From assembly GCA_013204605.1 (NCBI GenBank), contig JABMNI010000019.1:1-45818 (forward strand): DNA of 45,818 bases. The letters run 5' to 3'. How positions within the stretch are numbered: position 1 is the first letter of the stretch; each line of letters starts with the position of its first letter. Both the position numbers and the translations under genes were made by a program. The notes under the pieces were generated by a model, which ran no database searches, had not been told where the DNA came from, and was given only the letters and a program-made list of their open reading frames with translations. Below are positions 25,330-34,506 of this stretch, one piece after another. Source of the stretch: Ignavibacteria bacterium (GTDB lineage: Bacteria; Bacteroidota; Ignavibacteria; Kapaibacteriales; Kapaibacteriaceae).

Positions 25330-26445
25330 ATGTTCTTGACTCCAGATATTTTTCTCATTTTCAGCTCTCTACTCTATCTTTCAAGAGTAGCATTTTTTGT
25401 GACCGGCTTTCTAAAACAGCAGGCTCGCAAATTCAATACCATCCCCACTCCCTTTGTGTCTGTAATTGTTCCCGCACGAAATGAAGAAGGTTCAATTGAA
25501 AACTGCGTACGAGCCTTGGCTAATAGTGATTACCCTGCAGACAAGTTTGAGATAATTGTAGTGAATGATCGTAGCACCGATGCTACGCTTAAAGTTTTAC
25601 AAAAACTACAATCAGTGGTATCGCAGCTTAGGATCATTAATAAAGAATCAGTTTCTTCACTTGCAAACTTGCAGGGGAAACCGGGTGCTATTCAGGAGGG
25701 GGCTGATGTATCGCTCGGAGAAATACTACTAATGACAGATGCTGACTGCGTTGTACCTGAAGCATGGATTCGGATGCATGTAGCTGCTATCGAAACAGAC
25801 AATTGTGGGCTGGTGGCCGGTTTTACTGCCGTAGCCGGAAGCAAATTAACAGATAGGTTGCAAGATGTGGAATGGCTGTTCACCCAGGCTATGGCGGCAG
25901 GTGGAGTGGGCCACAACCTGCCACTAGGTTGCTTTGGGAACAACCTTTCTGTCAAGTCATCCGTTTTTAAAGAATTAGGTGGGTATCGGTCAATTCCGTT
26001 TAGTATCACCGAAGACATGGCACTTCAAAAGGCCGTGTTTGAGCGCGGATATTCTGTGCGTCATATATGCCAGCCGGGGTCGACCGTTGTTACGCAACCA
26101 TGCGCAACTGTCGCCGAATACATAAATCAACATCATCGTTGGGCGCGGGGCGGCATGGGACTTGGTGGAAAGGCTATCGGATTTGTGATTACAAGCTTGA
26201 TGCTTTGGACTTCACTCTTATACTCACTCCTATCTTCTCAGTACGAGTGGTTGGCAGTTTTGCTCGCGATAAAAATGCTTGGCGATGGAACGTTAACGGC
26301 TATGACTATTGTGTCGATGAAAAGAAAGGGAGTCCTTCTGTACGTCCTACCTTCATTATTCTTCTTGTTGCTTACAGAACTTTCGCTTCCAATGTTAATA
26401 CTCAGACGCAGCGTAACGTGGAAGAATCAAATTTTCAAGAACTAG
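25330..26445 (+). CDS. Membrane-anchored family 2 glycosyltransferase
   Basis: A 371-residue processive-type GT2. An N-terminal membrane helix (FLIFSSLLYLSRVAFFVTGF) is followed by the GT-A domain with VSVIVPARNEEGSIENC near 38, VVNDRSTDA near 77 and DADC near 140 (metal-binding DxD type). ITEDMAL near 230 and QHHRWARGG near 265 are the QxxRW-type acceptor motif. Two or three C-terminal membrane helices follow. It probably polymerises or adds a lipid-linked sugar; the substrate is unknown. Its 3' end overlaps the convergent dehydrogenase gene by 11 bases. Confidence 0.9.
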   Translation: MFLTPDIFLIFSSLLYLSRVAFFVTGFLKQQARKFNTIPTPFVSVIVPARNEEGSIENCVRALANSDYPADKFEIIVVNDRSTDATLKVLQKLQSVVSQLRIINKESVSSLANLQGKPGAIQEGADVSLGEILLMTDADCVVPEAWIRMHVAAIETDNCGLVAGFTAVAGSKLTDRLQDVEWLFTQAMAAGGVGHNLPLGCFGNNLSVKSSVFKELGGYRSIPFSITEDMALQKAVFERGYSVRHICQPGSTVVTQPCATVAEYINQHHRWARGGMGLGGKAIGFVITSLMLWTSLLYSLLSSQYEWLAVLLAIKMLGDGTLTAMTIVSMKRKGVLLYVLPSLFFLLLTELSLPMLILRRSVTWKNQIFKN

Positions 26446-29176
26446 TTGTTACCTTCAGAACCATGTCGGACAACGACATGAAAGGCTTACCAACAGCGTA
26501 GGAAAGGCCCGCTTGACACGTTGTGTTGCAGGTCACAAAATTTTCTTCGTCGACTATTTCTAACTCGAAGTTCTGGATAGCCCCCTTCAATATTTCAGGG
26601 TATCGAATTCCGTGATCGCCAGCCATCCCGCAACACGTTGCAGGCAGCACACGTACGTTCGTGCAACACGCATCTGCTAACGCGTACACGAGAGATTCCT
26701 CGTGACTCTTATTTACACCGCAACCCGTGTGTACCGTAATGCTAGGAAGTCTGTTTGCAACGTGTAGCTTCGGAAGTATGGAGTTTAGTAAAAACTCTGC
26801 CTCACTGATAAGCTTCAATTGGTATTCGTTGCTGAAGTGTTGCATGAGGTTTGAACACGTTGAAGTATCAACAACAATTACAGCGTTTGAGTTTTTAACA
26901 ACTTTTTGGATGTGACGCAGCGTGTTTTTCATAACCGTTTTGGCAGTCTCAGGGAAGCCCTTGCTGTCGAATGGTTGACCACAGCATAAACTTGGATCGG
27001 AAATGCGTGACATTCTCAGTCCGGCTTTTTCAGCAAGTAGCATTAGTTTGTTGCTCTCGGAAGTTCCGTTTTTCAAAGTAGAGTACCAGCGCGATGGACA
27101 TCCACTGAACAAATAGGCCTTAGGAGAATTTGTGTTAAATCTACTTGTCGATCTCGAAGATGGAGTGCCAATGAATTTTATGACCGGCGACGCCAGATTC
27201 GCCAGCAACGGAAGCTTATGCGCTAGCACAGCCGAGAACCTGCTTACTGCGTCGACAACACCATAATTATTGCCAAGCACGGATGCTATATTGTTACTAA
27301 CAATACCACGTTTTTCAGCACGGATACTCTTTACGTGCGCTCCTGTATCGATACCCACCGGACACACTAAGCTGCAAACAGAGTCGGCCGCGCATGAATC
27401 AACAACCGAATCATCGTAGTCTCGTAAAAATTCTTCTATTGGAGCGCCGGCATCATACATCATTTTCATCTCGCGTCGCAAAACAATTCGCTGACGTGGA
27501 GTAGTGTGTGTATTACGAGTTGGACATACATGTTCACAAAATCCGCACTCAATGCAGGCATCCACTTCAGCATCGATGGTTGGAAGGGGCTTAATGTTTT
27601 TCAAATGAATCTCAGAATCAGTCGAGAAAATCACATCAGGATTCAACACACAGTTGGGATCGACAAGTTGTTTTATTCTTTTCATCAGCGCATAGGCTTC
27701 ACTTCCCCACTCCATCTCCACAAACGGCGCCATGTTTCTGCCCGTGCCGTGTTCGGCTTTCAACGAGCCATTGTATTTCCCCACAACAATATCCGCAATG
27801 GCATGCATGAAACCATCGTACGTTTTCAACGCAGCAGGACTGTCTAATTTCTGATTGAGTACATAATGGATGTTGCCATCTTTTGCATGGCCAAATATTA
27901 TGGCTCCATGATACCCGAAATTTTCGAACTCTTTTTGTACGTCCTTAATCAACTCTGCTAAGTGCTGCGGCGGGACTGCTATGTCTTCGTTAATCATAGT
28001 GTCGCCGGGACTCCGCATAGCGCCAATCGTTGGCATCAATCCTTTTCGCAATTTCCAAAGTGACTGTTGCTCAATAAGATCCGTAGTCCACTCAACGTTG
28101 TTAAGTAATTCCAATTCGGCACAAATGCGCGTAGCTTGTTCATGCTTTTCCACACACTGGTCGCCAGTGGCACAATGAAACTCAACTAATAATGCAGCTA
28201 TACCTTTTTGCGTGAATCTAAATTTGTCAGGTGTCGTTATTAGAGTACTGAACGATGACAAACTGGCGTCGTCCATGAGCTCCACTGCAGCCGCTCCAGC
28301 CGACTTAAACGTGTCTACGACGGAACATGCTAAGTCTATACTTCCAAATACCATAAGTGCCGTCAGCTTATACAACGCATCGGGTATAGTATTATACGTA
28401 ACAGAGTTAACAAACCCCAACGTACCCTCGCTGCCAATCATTAATCTTCCAAGAATTTCACTTGGTAAATCTTGATCAAGAAATGCATTCAAGGAGTATC
28501 CAATTGTATTCTTAATTGAATACTTTCTACGAATTTTCTCAACCAGCATTTCACTACCTCGAACTTCGTTACGCAGTTGCAACAGTCCTTTGTACAATTC
28601 AATTCTATCCGACCTGAGCTTGTCATCTGAATTTTTGTCTGAAGTATCAACTGTGGTTCCATCCACTAACGTATATGTTAGTGCACTAACGGTATGATAT
28701 GAATTTTGCAAAGTACCGCAACACATTCCGCTAGCATTATTTGCAACAATTCCACCTATCATGGCAGCATTAATCGATGCGGGATCGGGTCCAAGTTTCC
28801 GTCCGTATTTCCGGAGTAACGCATTAACGCGTCCGCCGGTAACGCCCGGCTGCACCGTTACCTGCAATCCATCTTCGTTGATGTTTACGTTGGACCAGTT
28901 TCTTGAAATATCTATCAACACGCCATCTGTTACCGCTTGACCCGACAAACTTGTGCCCGCGGCTCGAAATGTAGCGTGATTATTATGTTGGTTGCACCAG
29001 CGGAGAGTTTCAATAACATCATGTGTGGTTTTAGGACGCACAACAACGGCGGGTACTAATCTGTACAGACTGGCATCGCGGCACAGAGCTAAACGGTCAA
29101 TCTGTTTTGTTGACACATTTTCAGCGCCTATCAAAGCGATTAACTCACTGATTGCTGCTGAAGAGTACGAACCCAC
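26435..29176 (-). CDS. FAD-linked oxidoreductase with Fe-S and CCG domains (D-lactate/2-hydroxyacid dehydrogenase-like)
   Basis: A 913-residue fusion of a GlcD-like flavin half and a GlcF-like iron-sulfur half, as in YdiJ and Dld-type D-2-hydroxyacid dehydrogenases. FAD-binding 4 is at about 40-210 (TFRAAGTSLSGQAVTDG, GPDPASINAAMIGGIVANNASG by key residues). FAD-oxidase C is at 240-500, with GHAKDGNIHY near 430 and AEHGTGRNM near 478. Two 4Fe-4S motifs are CIECGFCEHVCP near 545 and CAADSVCSLVCP near 600. CCG domains include SGCPSRWYS, CCGQPFDSKGFPE and TCCGMAGDHG. It feeds electrons from a 2-hydroxyacid to the quinone pool; the exact substrate is unknown. The start is GTG at 29176, with AAAGGGG of a repeated-word copy acting as the ribosome site. 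Confidence 0.92.
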   Translation of the reverse strand: MGSYSSAAISELIALIGAENVSTKQIDRLALCRDASLYRLVPAVVVRPKTTHDVIETLRWCNQHNNHATFRAAGTSLSGQAVTDGVLIDISRNWSNVNINEDGLQVTVQPGVTGGRVNALLRKYGRKLGPDPASINAAMIGGIVANNASGMCCGTLQNSYHTVSALTYTLVDGTTVDTSDKNSDDKLRSDRIELYKGLLQLRNEVRGSEMLVEKIRRKYSIKNTIGYSLNAFLDQDLPSEILGRLMIGSEGTLGFVNSVTYNTIPDALYKLTALMVFGSIDLACSVVDTFKSAGAAAVELMDDASLSSFSTLITTPDKFRFTQKGIAALLVEFHCATGDQCVEKHEQATRICAELELLNNVEWTTDLIEQQSLWKLRKGLMPTIGAMRSPGDTMINEDIAVPPQHLAELIKDVQKEFENFGYHGAIIFGHAKDGNIHYVLNQKLDSPAALKTYDGFMHAIADIVVGKYNGSLKAEHGTGRNMAPFVEMEWGSEAYALMKRIKQLVDPNCVLNPDVIFSTDSEIHLKNIKPLPTIDAEVDACIECGFCEHVCPTRNTHTTPRQRIVLRREMKMMYDAGAPIEEFLRDYDDSVVDSCAADSVCSLVCPVGIDTGAHVKSIRAEKRGIVSNNIASVLGNNYGVVDAVSRFSAVLAHKLPLLANLASPVIKFIGTPSSRSTSRFNTNSPKAYLFSGCPSRWYSTLKNGTSESNKLMLLAEKAGLRMSRISDPSLCCGQPFDSKGFPETAKTVMKNTLRHIQKVVKNSNAVIVVDTSTCSNLMQHFSNEYQLKLISEAEFLLNSILPKLHVANRLPSITVHTGCGVNKSHEESLVYALADACCTNVRVLPATCCGMAGDHGIRYPEILKGAIQNFELEIVDEENFVTCNTTCQAGLSYAVGKPFMSLSDMVLKVTTSS

Positions 29177-29193
29177 AAGCCCCTTTCAAGAAA

Positions 29194-30861
29194 TCAAACT
29201 TGAAAAACACCATTCCTCATTGGAGGAATTTCTAAGTTGTGCGAAGCCGCTAGAATACCCATCGAAATGGTTGCTCTTGTTTGAAGGGGGCTAATTATTC
29301 CGTCGACCCAAAGTTTCGAAGCAGCGTATAATGGCGTGGTGGTTTCAAAATATTTTGCTTGAATTTCCGCCAACATTTTCTGCTGAACTTCATCACTAAT
29401 CACCTCGCCCTGCCGTTTCAAACTAGCAACCTTAATTGATAGCAACGTATTAGCTGCCTGACTTCCACCCATCACGGCTATCTGCGCTGTGGGCCACGCG
29501 AAAATGAATCGCGGATCGTATGCTTTACCACACATTGCATAGTTGCCAGCGCCGTATGAGTTGCCAATTATTATTGTGAACTTTGGAACTACGCTGTTGG
29601 CCACAGCGTTTACCATCTTGGCACCGTCTTTAATTATTCCACCTTGCTCTGCCCGAGTTCCAACCATAAAGCCGGTTACATCCTGCAGAAAAACTAGCGG
29701 TACTCCACGTTGATTACAGTTCAAAATAAATCGAGCGGCTTTGTCGGCACTGTCACTATAAATCACGCCGCCAACCTGCATTTCGCCATTGCCGGATTTT
29801 ACTACCTCACGATTGTTTGCAACTATGCCAACAGCCCAACCATCAATGCGACCATATCCACAAATAATGGTACCGCCGTATCCGGCCTTGTATTCATTGA
29901 ATTGACTTCCATCTAGTAATCGTGCTAAAATTTGCCTCGTATCGTACGGTTTTGATCGCTCGGCTGGTAGAATGCCATAGATTTCTTCTTGATCAAACGC
30001 AGGCGGTTCGGCTTCAACGCGTGAGAATAGATTGTTAGGTCCCTTGGTAGGACTAAACTTATCAACCAAACTTCGAATAGTGGTAAGCGCCTCTTCGTCC
30101 GTTTCCACCTTATAATCAATAACGCCGCTCACTGTGCTGTGCATGGTTGCGCCACCCAGCGGCTCAATGCTCGTTCGTTCTCCAATTGCCGCTTCAACTA
30201 AAGCCGGACCGGCAAGGAAGACACTGCCAGTTTTGTTAACAATTATGGCCTCATCGCTCATGAGTGGCAGGTAAGCGCCCCCGGCCACGCACGGACCCAT
30301 TATGGCGGCAATTTGGGGTACTCCCATGGCACTTAGCAATGCATTGTTCCTAAACTGCCTGCCAAAATGCTCTTTGTCTGGAAATATCTCATCTTGCAAC
30401 GGAAGGAACACCCCAGCCGAGTCGACCAAGTAAATAATCGGCAACCTGTTCTCGATTGCAATTTCCTGAGCACGCATATTCTTTTTTGCCGTCATAGGAA
30501 ACCATGCGCCGGCCTTCACTGTAGCATCGTTAGCCACAATCATGCATAGTCTGCCGCTTATTTTCCCAACGCCGCAAACAACTCCCGCGGAAGGGGCTCC
30601 ACCAACATCCTCATACATCCCATGCGCGGTATGCAGTCCGATTTCGTGAAAGGGGCTTTCTGGATCAACAAGAAGTTCGATGCGTTCGCGGGCCGTTAAC
30701 TTACCCTTCGCCTTATGCCTATCGGTGGATTTTTTACCACCGCCCAATTTTGTGACTTCACCTTTGGCATCGAGAATTCGCTCAACCTGTGTATTAGCGT
30801 CGGCATTCGACTCATAATACAAGTCATGCTGAATTTCAGATCCGATGTTTTGCGTAGTCAT
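29194..30861 (-). CDS. Acyl-CoA carboxylase carboxyltransferase (beta) subunit, methylcrotonyl-CoA type
   Basis: A 555-residue carboxyltransferase that moves CO2 from carboxybiotin to an acyl-CoA. The crotonase-fold motifs YLVDSAGVFLPLQ, GPCVAGGAYLPLMSDE and IIGNSYGAGNYAMCGKAYDPRF, with PTAQIAVMGG, are closest to 3-methylcrotonyl-CoA or geranyl-CoA type subunits. That would imply leucine breakdown, but propionyl-CoA cannot be excluded. The frame is open to a TTG at 30903, but that codon lies inside the secG terminator; I chose ATG 30861. A TATATTTG box ends 5 bases before it. No biotin carboxylase gene is in the window; a biotin carrier is at 40924-41451. Confidence 0.93.
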   Translation of the reverse strand: MTTQNIGSEIQHDLYYESNADANTQVERILDAKGEVTKLGGGKKSTDRHKAKGKLTARERIELLVDPESPFHEIGLHTAHGMYEDVGGAPSAGVVCGVGKISGRLCMIVANDATVKAGAWFPMTAKKNMRAQEIAIENRLPIIYLVDSAGVFLPLQDEIFPDKEHFGRQFRNNALLSAMGVPQIAAIMGPCVAGGAYLPLMSDEAIIVNKTGSVFLAGPALVEAAIGERTSIEPLGGATMHSTVSGVIDYKVETDEEALTTIRSLVDKFSPTKGPNNLFSRVEAEPPAFDQEEIYGILPAERSKPYDTRQILARLLDGSQFNEYKAGYGGTIICGYGRIDGWAVGIVANNREVVKSGNGEMQVGGVIYSDSADKAARFILNCNQRGVPLVFLQDVTGFMVGTRAEQGGIIKDGAKMVNAVANSVVPKFTIIIGNSYGAGNYAMCGKAYDPRFIFAWPTAQIAVMGGSQAANTLLSIKVASLKRQGEVISDEVQQKMLAEIQAKYFETTTPLYAASKLWVDGIISPLQTRATISMGILAASHNLEIPPMRNGVFQV

Positions 30862-30866
30862 GTCGT

Positions 30867-30874
30867 CAAATATA
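30867..30874 (-). promoter_or_regulatory. Candidate -7 box 5 bases before the carboxyltransferase ATG
   Basis: Minus-strand TATATTTG matches TAnnTTTG, followed by ACGAC and the ATG. It lies between the secG terminator and the start. A -33 TTG at the standard distance is not visible. If used, the mRNA would be almost or fully leaderless. Confidence 0.35.
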
Positions 30875-30888
30875 TTCCTGTTTGAAAC

Positions 30889-30913
30889 AAAAAAGGCGTT
30901 CAAAGTGAACGCC
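30889..30913 (-). terminator. Intrinsic terminator of secG
   Basis: Minus-strand GGCGTTCA, loop CTT, TGAACGCC is a perfect 8-bp GC-rich stem followed by six Ts. It begins 27 bases after the secG stop and separates secG from the carboxyltransferase gene. Confidence 0.9.
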
Positions 30914-30940
30914 TAATATCAAATCAAATGATCTTCAAAA

Positions 30941-31309
30941 TTACTTACCTTGCGATGGCGCAGAAGCCGGTGCTTGTGCAGGGGTAGCTGTAGGCACTGA
31001 CTGAGTTGGAGGTGCGGATGGAGTTGTTGGAATGGCTGCACCCTGAGTTACCGGAGCTCGCTCACTCGATTCGCCGGTAGGCAGGAACACCTTATTTACC
31101 AGGATCGAGATAAGCATTATTGCCGCCGTTAGACCGATAGTTAAATTCTGTAAAAAGTTCCTGGATTGGCGCACTCCGAACATGTTCGAAAATTGACCAC
31201 CAATGCCACCCATACCAGAAATCATCTCGGCCTTACCCGGTTGGACAAGAACTACTAAGATGAGAAGTATTGATGCGAAGACTGCTAATAATACGAGTAT
31301 TGTTTCCAT
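30941..31309 (-). CDS. secG: Preprotein translocase subunit SecG
   Basis: A 122-residue SecG, the non-essential third subunit of the SecYEG channel. Two membrane helices (ILVLLAVFASILLILVVLVQ near 3-22 and LTIGLTAAIMLISILVNKV near 56-74) flank the cytoplasmic loop QPGKAEMISGMGGIGGQ, typical of SecG. The C-terminal 45 residues are a Pro/Ala/Thr-rich tail. I chose ATG 31309; the upstream in-frame TTG (31318) is part of the promoter box TATATTTG. A strong terminator follows. Confidence 0.93.
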   Translation of the reverse strand: METILVLLAVFASILLILVVLVQPGKAEMISGMGGIGGQFSNMFGVRQSRNFLQNLTIGLTAAIMLISILVNKVFLPTGESSERAPVTQGAAIPTTPSAPPTQSVPTATPAQAPASAPSQGK

Positions 31310-31315
31310 AGACGA

Positions 31316-31345
31316 CAAATATACGGCGATTGCTTTTATTTACAA
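31316..31345 (-). promoter_or_regulatory. secG promoter, TTG-N19-TAnnTTTG
   Basis: Minus strand: TTG (31345-31343), a 19-base spacer, TATATTTG (31323-31316), a perfect match to the Bacteroidota sigma-A consensus. The ATG of secG begins 6 bases after it, so the transcript should be nearly leaderless. The -33 part lies in the end of the TPR gene. Confidence 0.7.
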
Positions 31346-32451
31346 TCGTTTGTTACACACCACTTTTTTGAAATCGGCCTGCTGTTGCTTCCAAACCAAG
31401 CTAAAAACGTATCATACTTCTGTTCGTTGGCCTTGAAATAATCATTCATTTCCTTCACATCACCGTAACTGTACAACCACCACAGATACTCCTGAAATCG
31501 TCCTTCATCATTCAGATGAACATTCCACGCTAACAAATCGTTGGCGTATACCGTGTCTAGACCAGCCCCCTTCCACCCTTTAATAAACATCGTTCGGATA
31601 TCCACCAGATCGCTAACAGTCACATTTGTGTATGTGCCACTTGCCGGTGCCAAATGAAATGCCGCTAAGGCTATGTTGTATTCAAAAGCAGTGTAAAAGT
31701 TCATTGCAGATGGACCTTCAGGACTTATTTCACTAAGTAGCTCGTCGCTGCAAAAGTTAATGGGGTCATCAGGGTGGCCGGGCCTGATGGCTTGCTTCCA
31801 TACTTTAAAACAAAGACTACTTATTTCTCGGGTCCTCACAGAAGCAGACTCTAGATTTAGGAAGGCTTCGGCATAAAAAGCGCTGAATATTTTATTTGAC
31901 GTTTCGGCATAGGTTTTTGCAAGCCAATAGTAGTTGGTTGCGAACGATGGTTCTACCAAGGTTCCTTTCTTCCACCAATCTAAAGCCTCGACCACTCTTT
32001 TGTCAATAAAGGCTGCAGCCCCTTTTTCATAGTGGAGTCTGCCTGAGTTAGGGAAAGCCCCCAAACCCATATCATAGAAAATCATTGCGCTATCATTCAT
32101 CTGTAGGTAGTCGTAGCAATTTCCAATTAGCTGGTATCCCCTGTCGAACAGCGAAGTATCGCGATAAATAGGTTTTAAAAGCTCAATTGCATTGGCATAT
32201 CGTTTGGCCATTACGTTGCAAATGATGCGTTCATACTGGTACGGGATGTACTTCGGAGCCATAGCGATAACTTTGTCCCAGGCGTCGATGGCGGCATCGG
32301 GTAGGTTTCTGTCCATGAAATCGATGGCTTCACGCACTTGAACTGAAAGCGGATCGTTTTTACGTTGCGCCACGAGATTAACAGATCCCGCGACGAATGA
32401 AAAACAAACAACTAACAGAAAAAGATGTCTACTACTGATGTATCTTCTCAC
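31336..32451 (-). CDS. Exported TPR-repeat protein
   Basis: A 371-residue protein with a signal peptide (LFLLVVCFSFVAGSVNLVAQ). Tetratricopeptide-like helical repeats follow at about 38-190 (AIDAWDKVIAMAPKYIPYQY, YQLIGNCYDYLQMNDSAMIF, ALDWWKKGTLVEPSFATNYY). The C-terminal half (200-371) is not recognised and rich in aromatic residues. It is probably periplasmic or outer-membrane associated, in a binding or scaffolding role. The start is GTG at 32451, close to the divergent GumN-like gene. secG follows 26 bases downstream with its own promoter. Confidence 0.75.
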   Translation of the reverse strand: MRRYISSRHLFLLVVCFSFVAGSVNLVAQRKNDPLSVQVREAIDFMDRNLPDAAIDAWDKVIAMAPKYIPYQYERIICNVMAKRYANAIELLKPIYRDTSLFDRGYQLIGNCYDYLQMNDSAMIFYDMGLGAFPNSGRLHYEKGAAAFIDKRVVEALDWWKKGTLVEPSFATNYYWLAKTYAETSNKIFSAFYAEAFLNLESASVRTREISSLCFKVWKQAIRPGHPDDPINFCSDELLSEISPEGPSAMNFYTAFEYNIALAAFHLAPASGTYTNVTVSDLVDIRTMFIKGWKGAGLDTVYANDLLAWNVHLNDEGRFQEYLWWLYSYGDVKEMNDYFKANEQKYDTFLAWFGSNSRPISKKWCVTNDCK

Positions 32452-32529
32452 TTCTACCCATACTCAATTAATAAAACCAAAGGACCTGTGACGAATTCAC
32501 AAATCAACGAGTGCAGTGCAAATTATCGA

Positions 32530-33465
32530 ATGATTCGAAAGTACATGCATGGTGCCACCGTTTTTACTTGTCTGTTGGTCATGCTATTGTGTTTAAACCT
32601 GCCGGTTTATGCTCAAAAAAGTAAGAAGAGTTTGCCCACTGTTAAGAAGAATTCTAACAGTTTGATATGGGAAATTCGTACGCCAGAGGGTAAGGTTAAT
32701 CACGTATTTGGTACGATCCATTTACGCGATACAGCAGTTTTTTTTCAGCGCGACACTGTGCTGGTAATACTAAGCAAGGCGCATCAGTTCTTTGCGGAAT
32801 TGAATTTCGACTCAACTTCAGCCGGCGGCATGGATCCAAGTGTGATGATGATGCCGCCAGGCAAATCACTTGCAGATTACTTTACACCGGAACAACTGGT
32901 CGTTGTGAGAAAAGTACTTCGCGAAAAATTGGGTCCAATGTCTACAATGGCTGAGCGGCTAAAACCCGCCGCAATTGTACCCTTGTTAATGATTGATTCT
33001 TTTGAAGCCACGGCCACAGTAGCCGTTGATGAATTTCTGTGGAACTATGCCAAAGAATCGGGTCTGCTGGTAGATGGTGTAGAAACCATACTGGAGCAAC
33101 TTGAAGTAATGGACAAGATTCCTGCTTCTGCTTTGTATGACATGGTGACAGATCCGGAGTCACAGGATTCAATGGCTAGTGTTTTGGTTCAAGCATATGC
33201 AGATGAGAATCTCGGCTTGGTCTCGATACTGATTGAAGAAGCCGGTTCAATGGAGGGATTTATGGCAGCTCTTAATGATGACCGTAATGAGAAAATAGTG
33301 GAACGCATGGTTCCATTTTTCAAAACTGGAAAGACCTTCATTGCAGTGGGAGCTGCACATTTACCGGGCAAAAATGGATTACTGCAAAGATTTAGGAATC
33401 TGGGATACGAAGTAATTCCTGTCATGGGCGGACGAAGGACTAAATGGCTGCAGATGCAGCAATAG
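32530..33465 (+). CDS. TraB/GumN-family protein, exported
   Basis: A 311-residue member of the TraB/PrgY/GumN family (PF01963), probable metal-dependent peptidase-like proteins of uncertain function. After a signal peptide (FTCLLVMLLCLNLPVYAQ) the family motifs are IWEIRTPEGKVNHVFGTIHL near 50 (key GTxH) and, at the C-terminus, FIAVGAAHLPGKNGLL (GxxHL). I start it at ATG 32530, which directly precedes the signal peptide. The frame is open upstream to an ATG at 32425, but that would overlap the divergent TPR gene and add 35 uncharacteristic residues. Confidence 0.85.
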   Translation: MIRKYMHGATVFTCLLVMLLCLNLPVYAQKSKKSLPTVKKNSNSLIWEIRTPEGKVNHVFGTIHLRDTAVFFQRDTVLVILSKAHQFFAELNFDSTSAGGMDPSVMMMPPGKSLADYFTPEQLVVVRKVLREKLGPMSTMAERLKPAAIVPLLMIDSFEATATVAVDEFLWNYAKESGLLVDGVETILEQLEVMDKIPASALYDMVTDPESQDSMASVLVQAYADENLGLVSILIEEAGSMEGFMAALNDDRNEKIVERMVPFFKTGKTFIAVGAAHLPGKNGLLQRFRNLGYEVIPVMGGRRTKWLQMQQ

Positions 33466-33498
33466 TCTGAATATCCAAAATCAACCTAAACGATTATT

Positions 33499-34506
33499 CT
33501 AATCGACGTATGGACAGGCCGCCAGTGAACCATTTTTCTTTGTTTCCAAGAACGGAACTTGGTCGGCACATTCTTTTCTTGCAATCGGGCATCGAGTCCT
33601 AAATGCACATCCTGAAGGTTTATTAAGCGGTGTTGGAATGTCACCCTTAAGCACTGTTCTGTGTACACGTGTTTTATCCGGATCAGGCTCGGGTACGGCT
33701 GAAATTAAGGCCTTAGTGTATGGATGCGTGGGAGCGAAATACACCTGATCGGCAGTGCCAATCTCCACAATGTTACCTAGGTACATCACAGCAATTTTAT
33801 CTGAGATATGGTAGACTACTGAAAGGTCGTGCGCAATAAATAAATACGACATTCCAAACTCAGCCTTGAGGTCCATCATCAGATTTATCACTTGCGCTTG
33901 TACCGAAACATCCAACGCCGACACGGGCTCATCGCATACAATGAGATCTGGGTTTGTAGCTAGTGCACGGGCTATTCCAATCCTCTGACGCTGTCCACCA
34001 GAAAATTCATGGGGATATCTTGAAGCATACTCTGGTTGAAGTCCTACCTTTTCAAGCAACCAAAAAACTTTATCCGAAACCTCAGATTTGGACATTCCCA
34101 ACTGATGTATCTCAAGCGGTTCAGATACGATCTGTTTTACGGTCAAACGCTGGTTTAGAGAAGAATATGGGTCCTGAAAGATCATTTGAATCTTCTGGCG
34201 GTGCGGCCGCATATCAGACTGCGACAACGAAATCAAATCCGTTTCTTTGCCATTCTCGTCAACGTATTCAATAGAACCATCAATGTGAACATCAGAAGAA
34301 ACGTGCCGCAGCACATTCACTATAGCCCTGCCCACCGTGGTCTTTCCGCATCCCGACTCGCCTACCAAGCCCAACGTTTCACTTCTATTCATGGAGAACG
34401 TAATGCCATCAACAGCCTTTACCTCAGCAACCTTTCTTTGAAATACACCTCCAAAAACCGGAAAGTGAACTTCCAAATCTGTAACATCTAACAACAACTT
34501 GCTCAT
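33499..34506 (-). CDS. oppF: Oligopeptide ABC importer ATP-binding protein (OppF type)
   Basis: A 335-residue ABC ATPase. Walker A GESGCGKTTVGRA is near residue 47, QMIFQDPYSSLNQRLTV near 105 is typical of OppF/DppF, the signature is EFSGGQRQRIGIARAL near 165, and Walker B is IVCDEPVSALDV. The C-terminal cysteine cluster of the oligopeptide-ATPase extension is CAFRTRCPIARKEC. ATG 34506 is preferred over one at 34539: it has GGGGTGG upstream and overlaps the previous stop by ATGA. It is the last gene of the five-gene importer. Confidence 0.93.
   Translation of the reverse strand: MSKLLLDVTDLEVHFPVFGGVFQRKVAEVKAVDGITFSMNRSETLGLVGESGCGKTTVGRAIVNVLRHVSSDVHIDGSIEYVDENGKETDLISLSQSDMRPHRQKIQMIFQDPYSSLNQRLTVKQIVSEPLEIHQLGMSKSEVSDKVFWLLEKVGLQPEYASRYPHEFSGGQRQRIGIARALATNPDLIVCDEPVSALDVSVQAQVINLMMDLKAEFGMSYLFIAHDLSVVYHISDKIAVMYLGNIVEIGTADQVYFAPTHPYTKALISAVPEPDPDKTRVHRTVLKGDIPTPLNKPSGCAFRTRCPIARKECADQVPFLETKKNGSLAACPYVD

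Noticed and set aside
30862-30903. TTG start at 30903 for the carboxyltransferase
   Set aside because: It lies inside the perfect secG terminator stem-loop, and the extra 14 residues are unlike the family.
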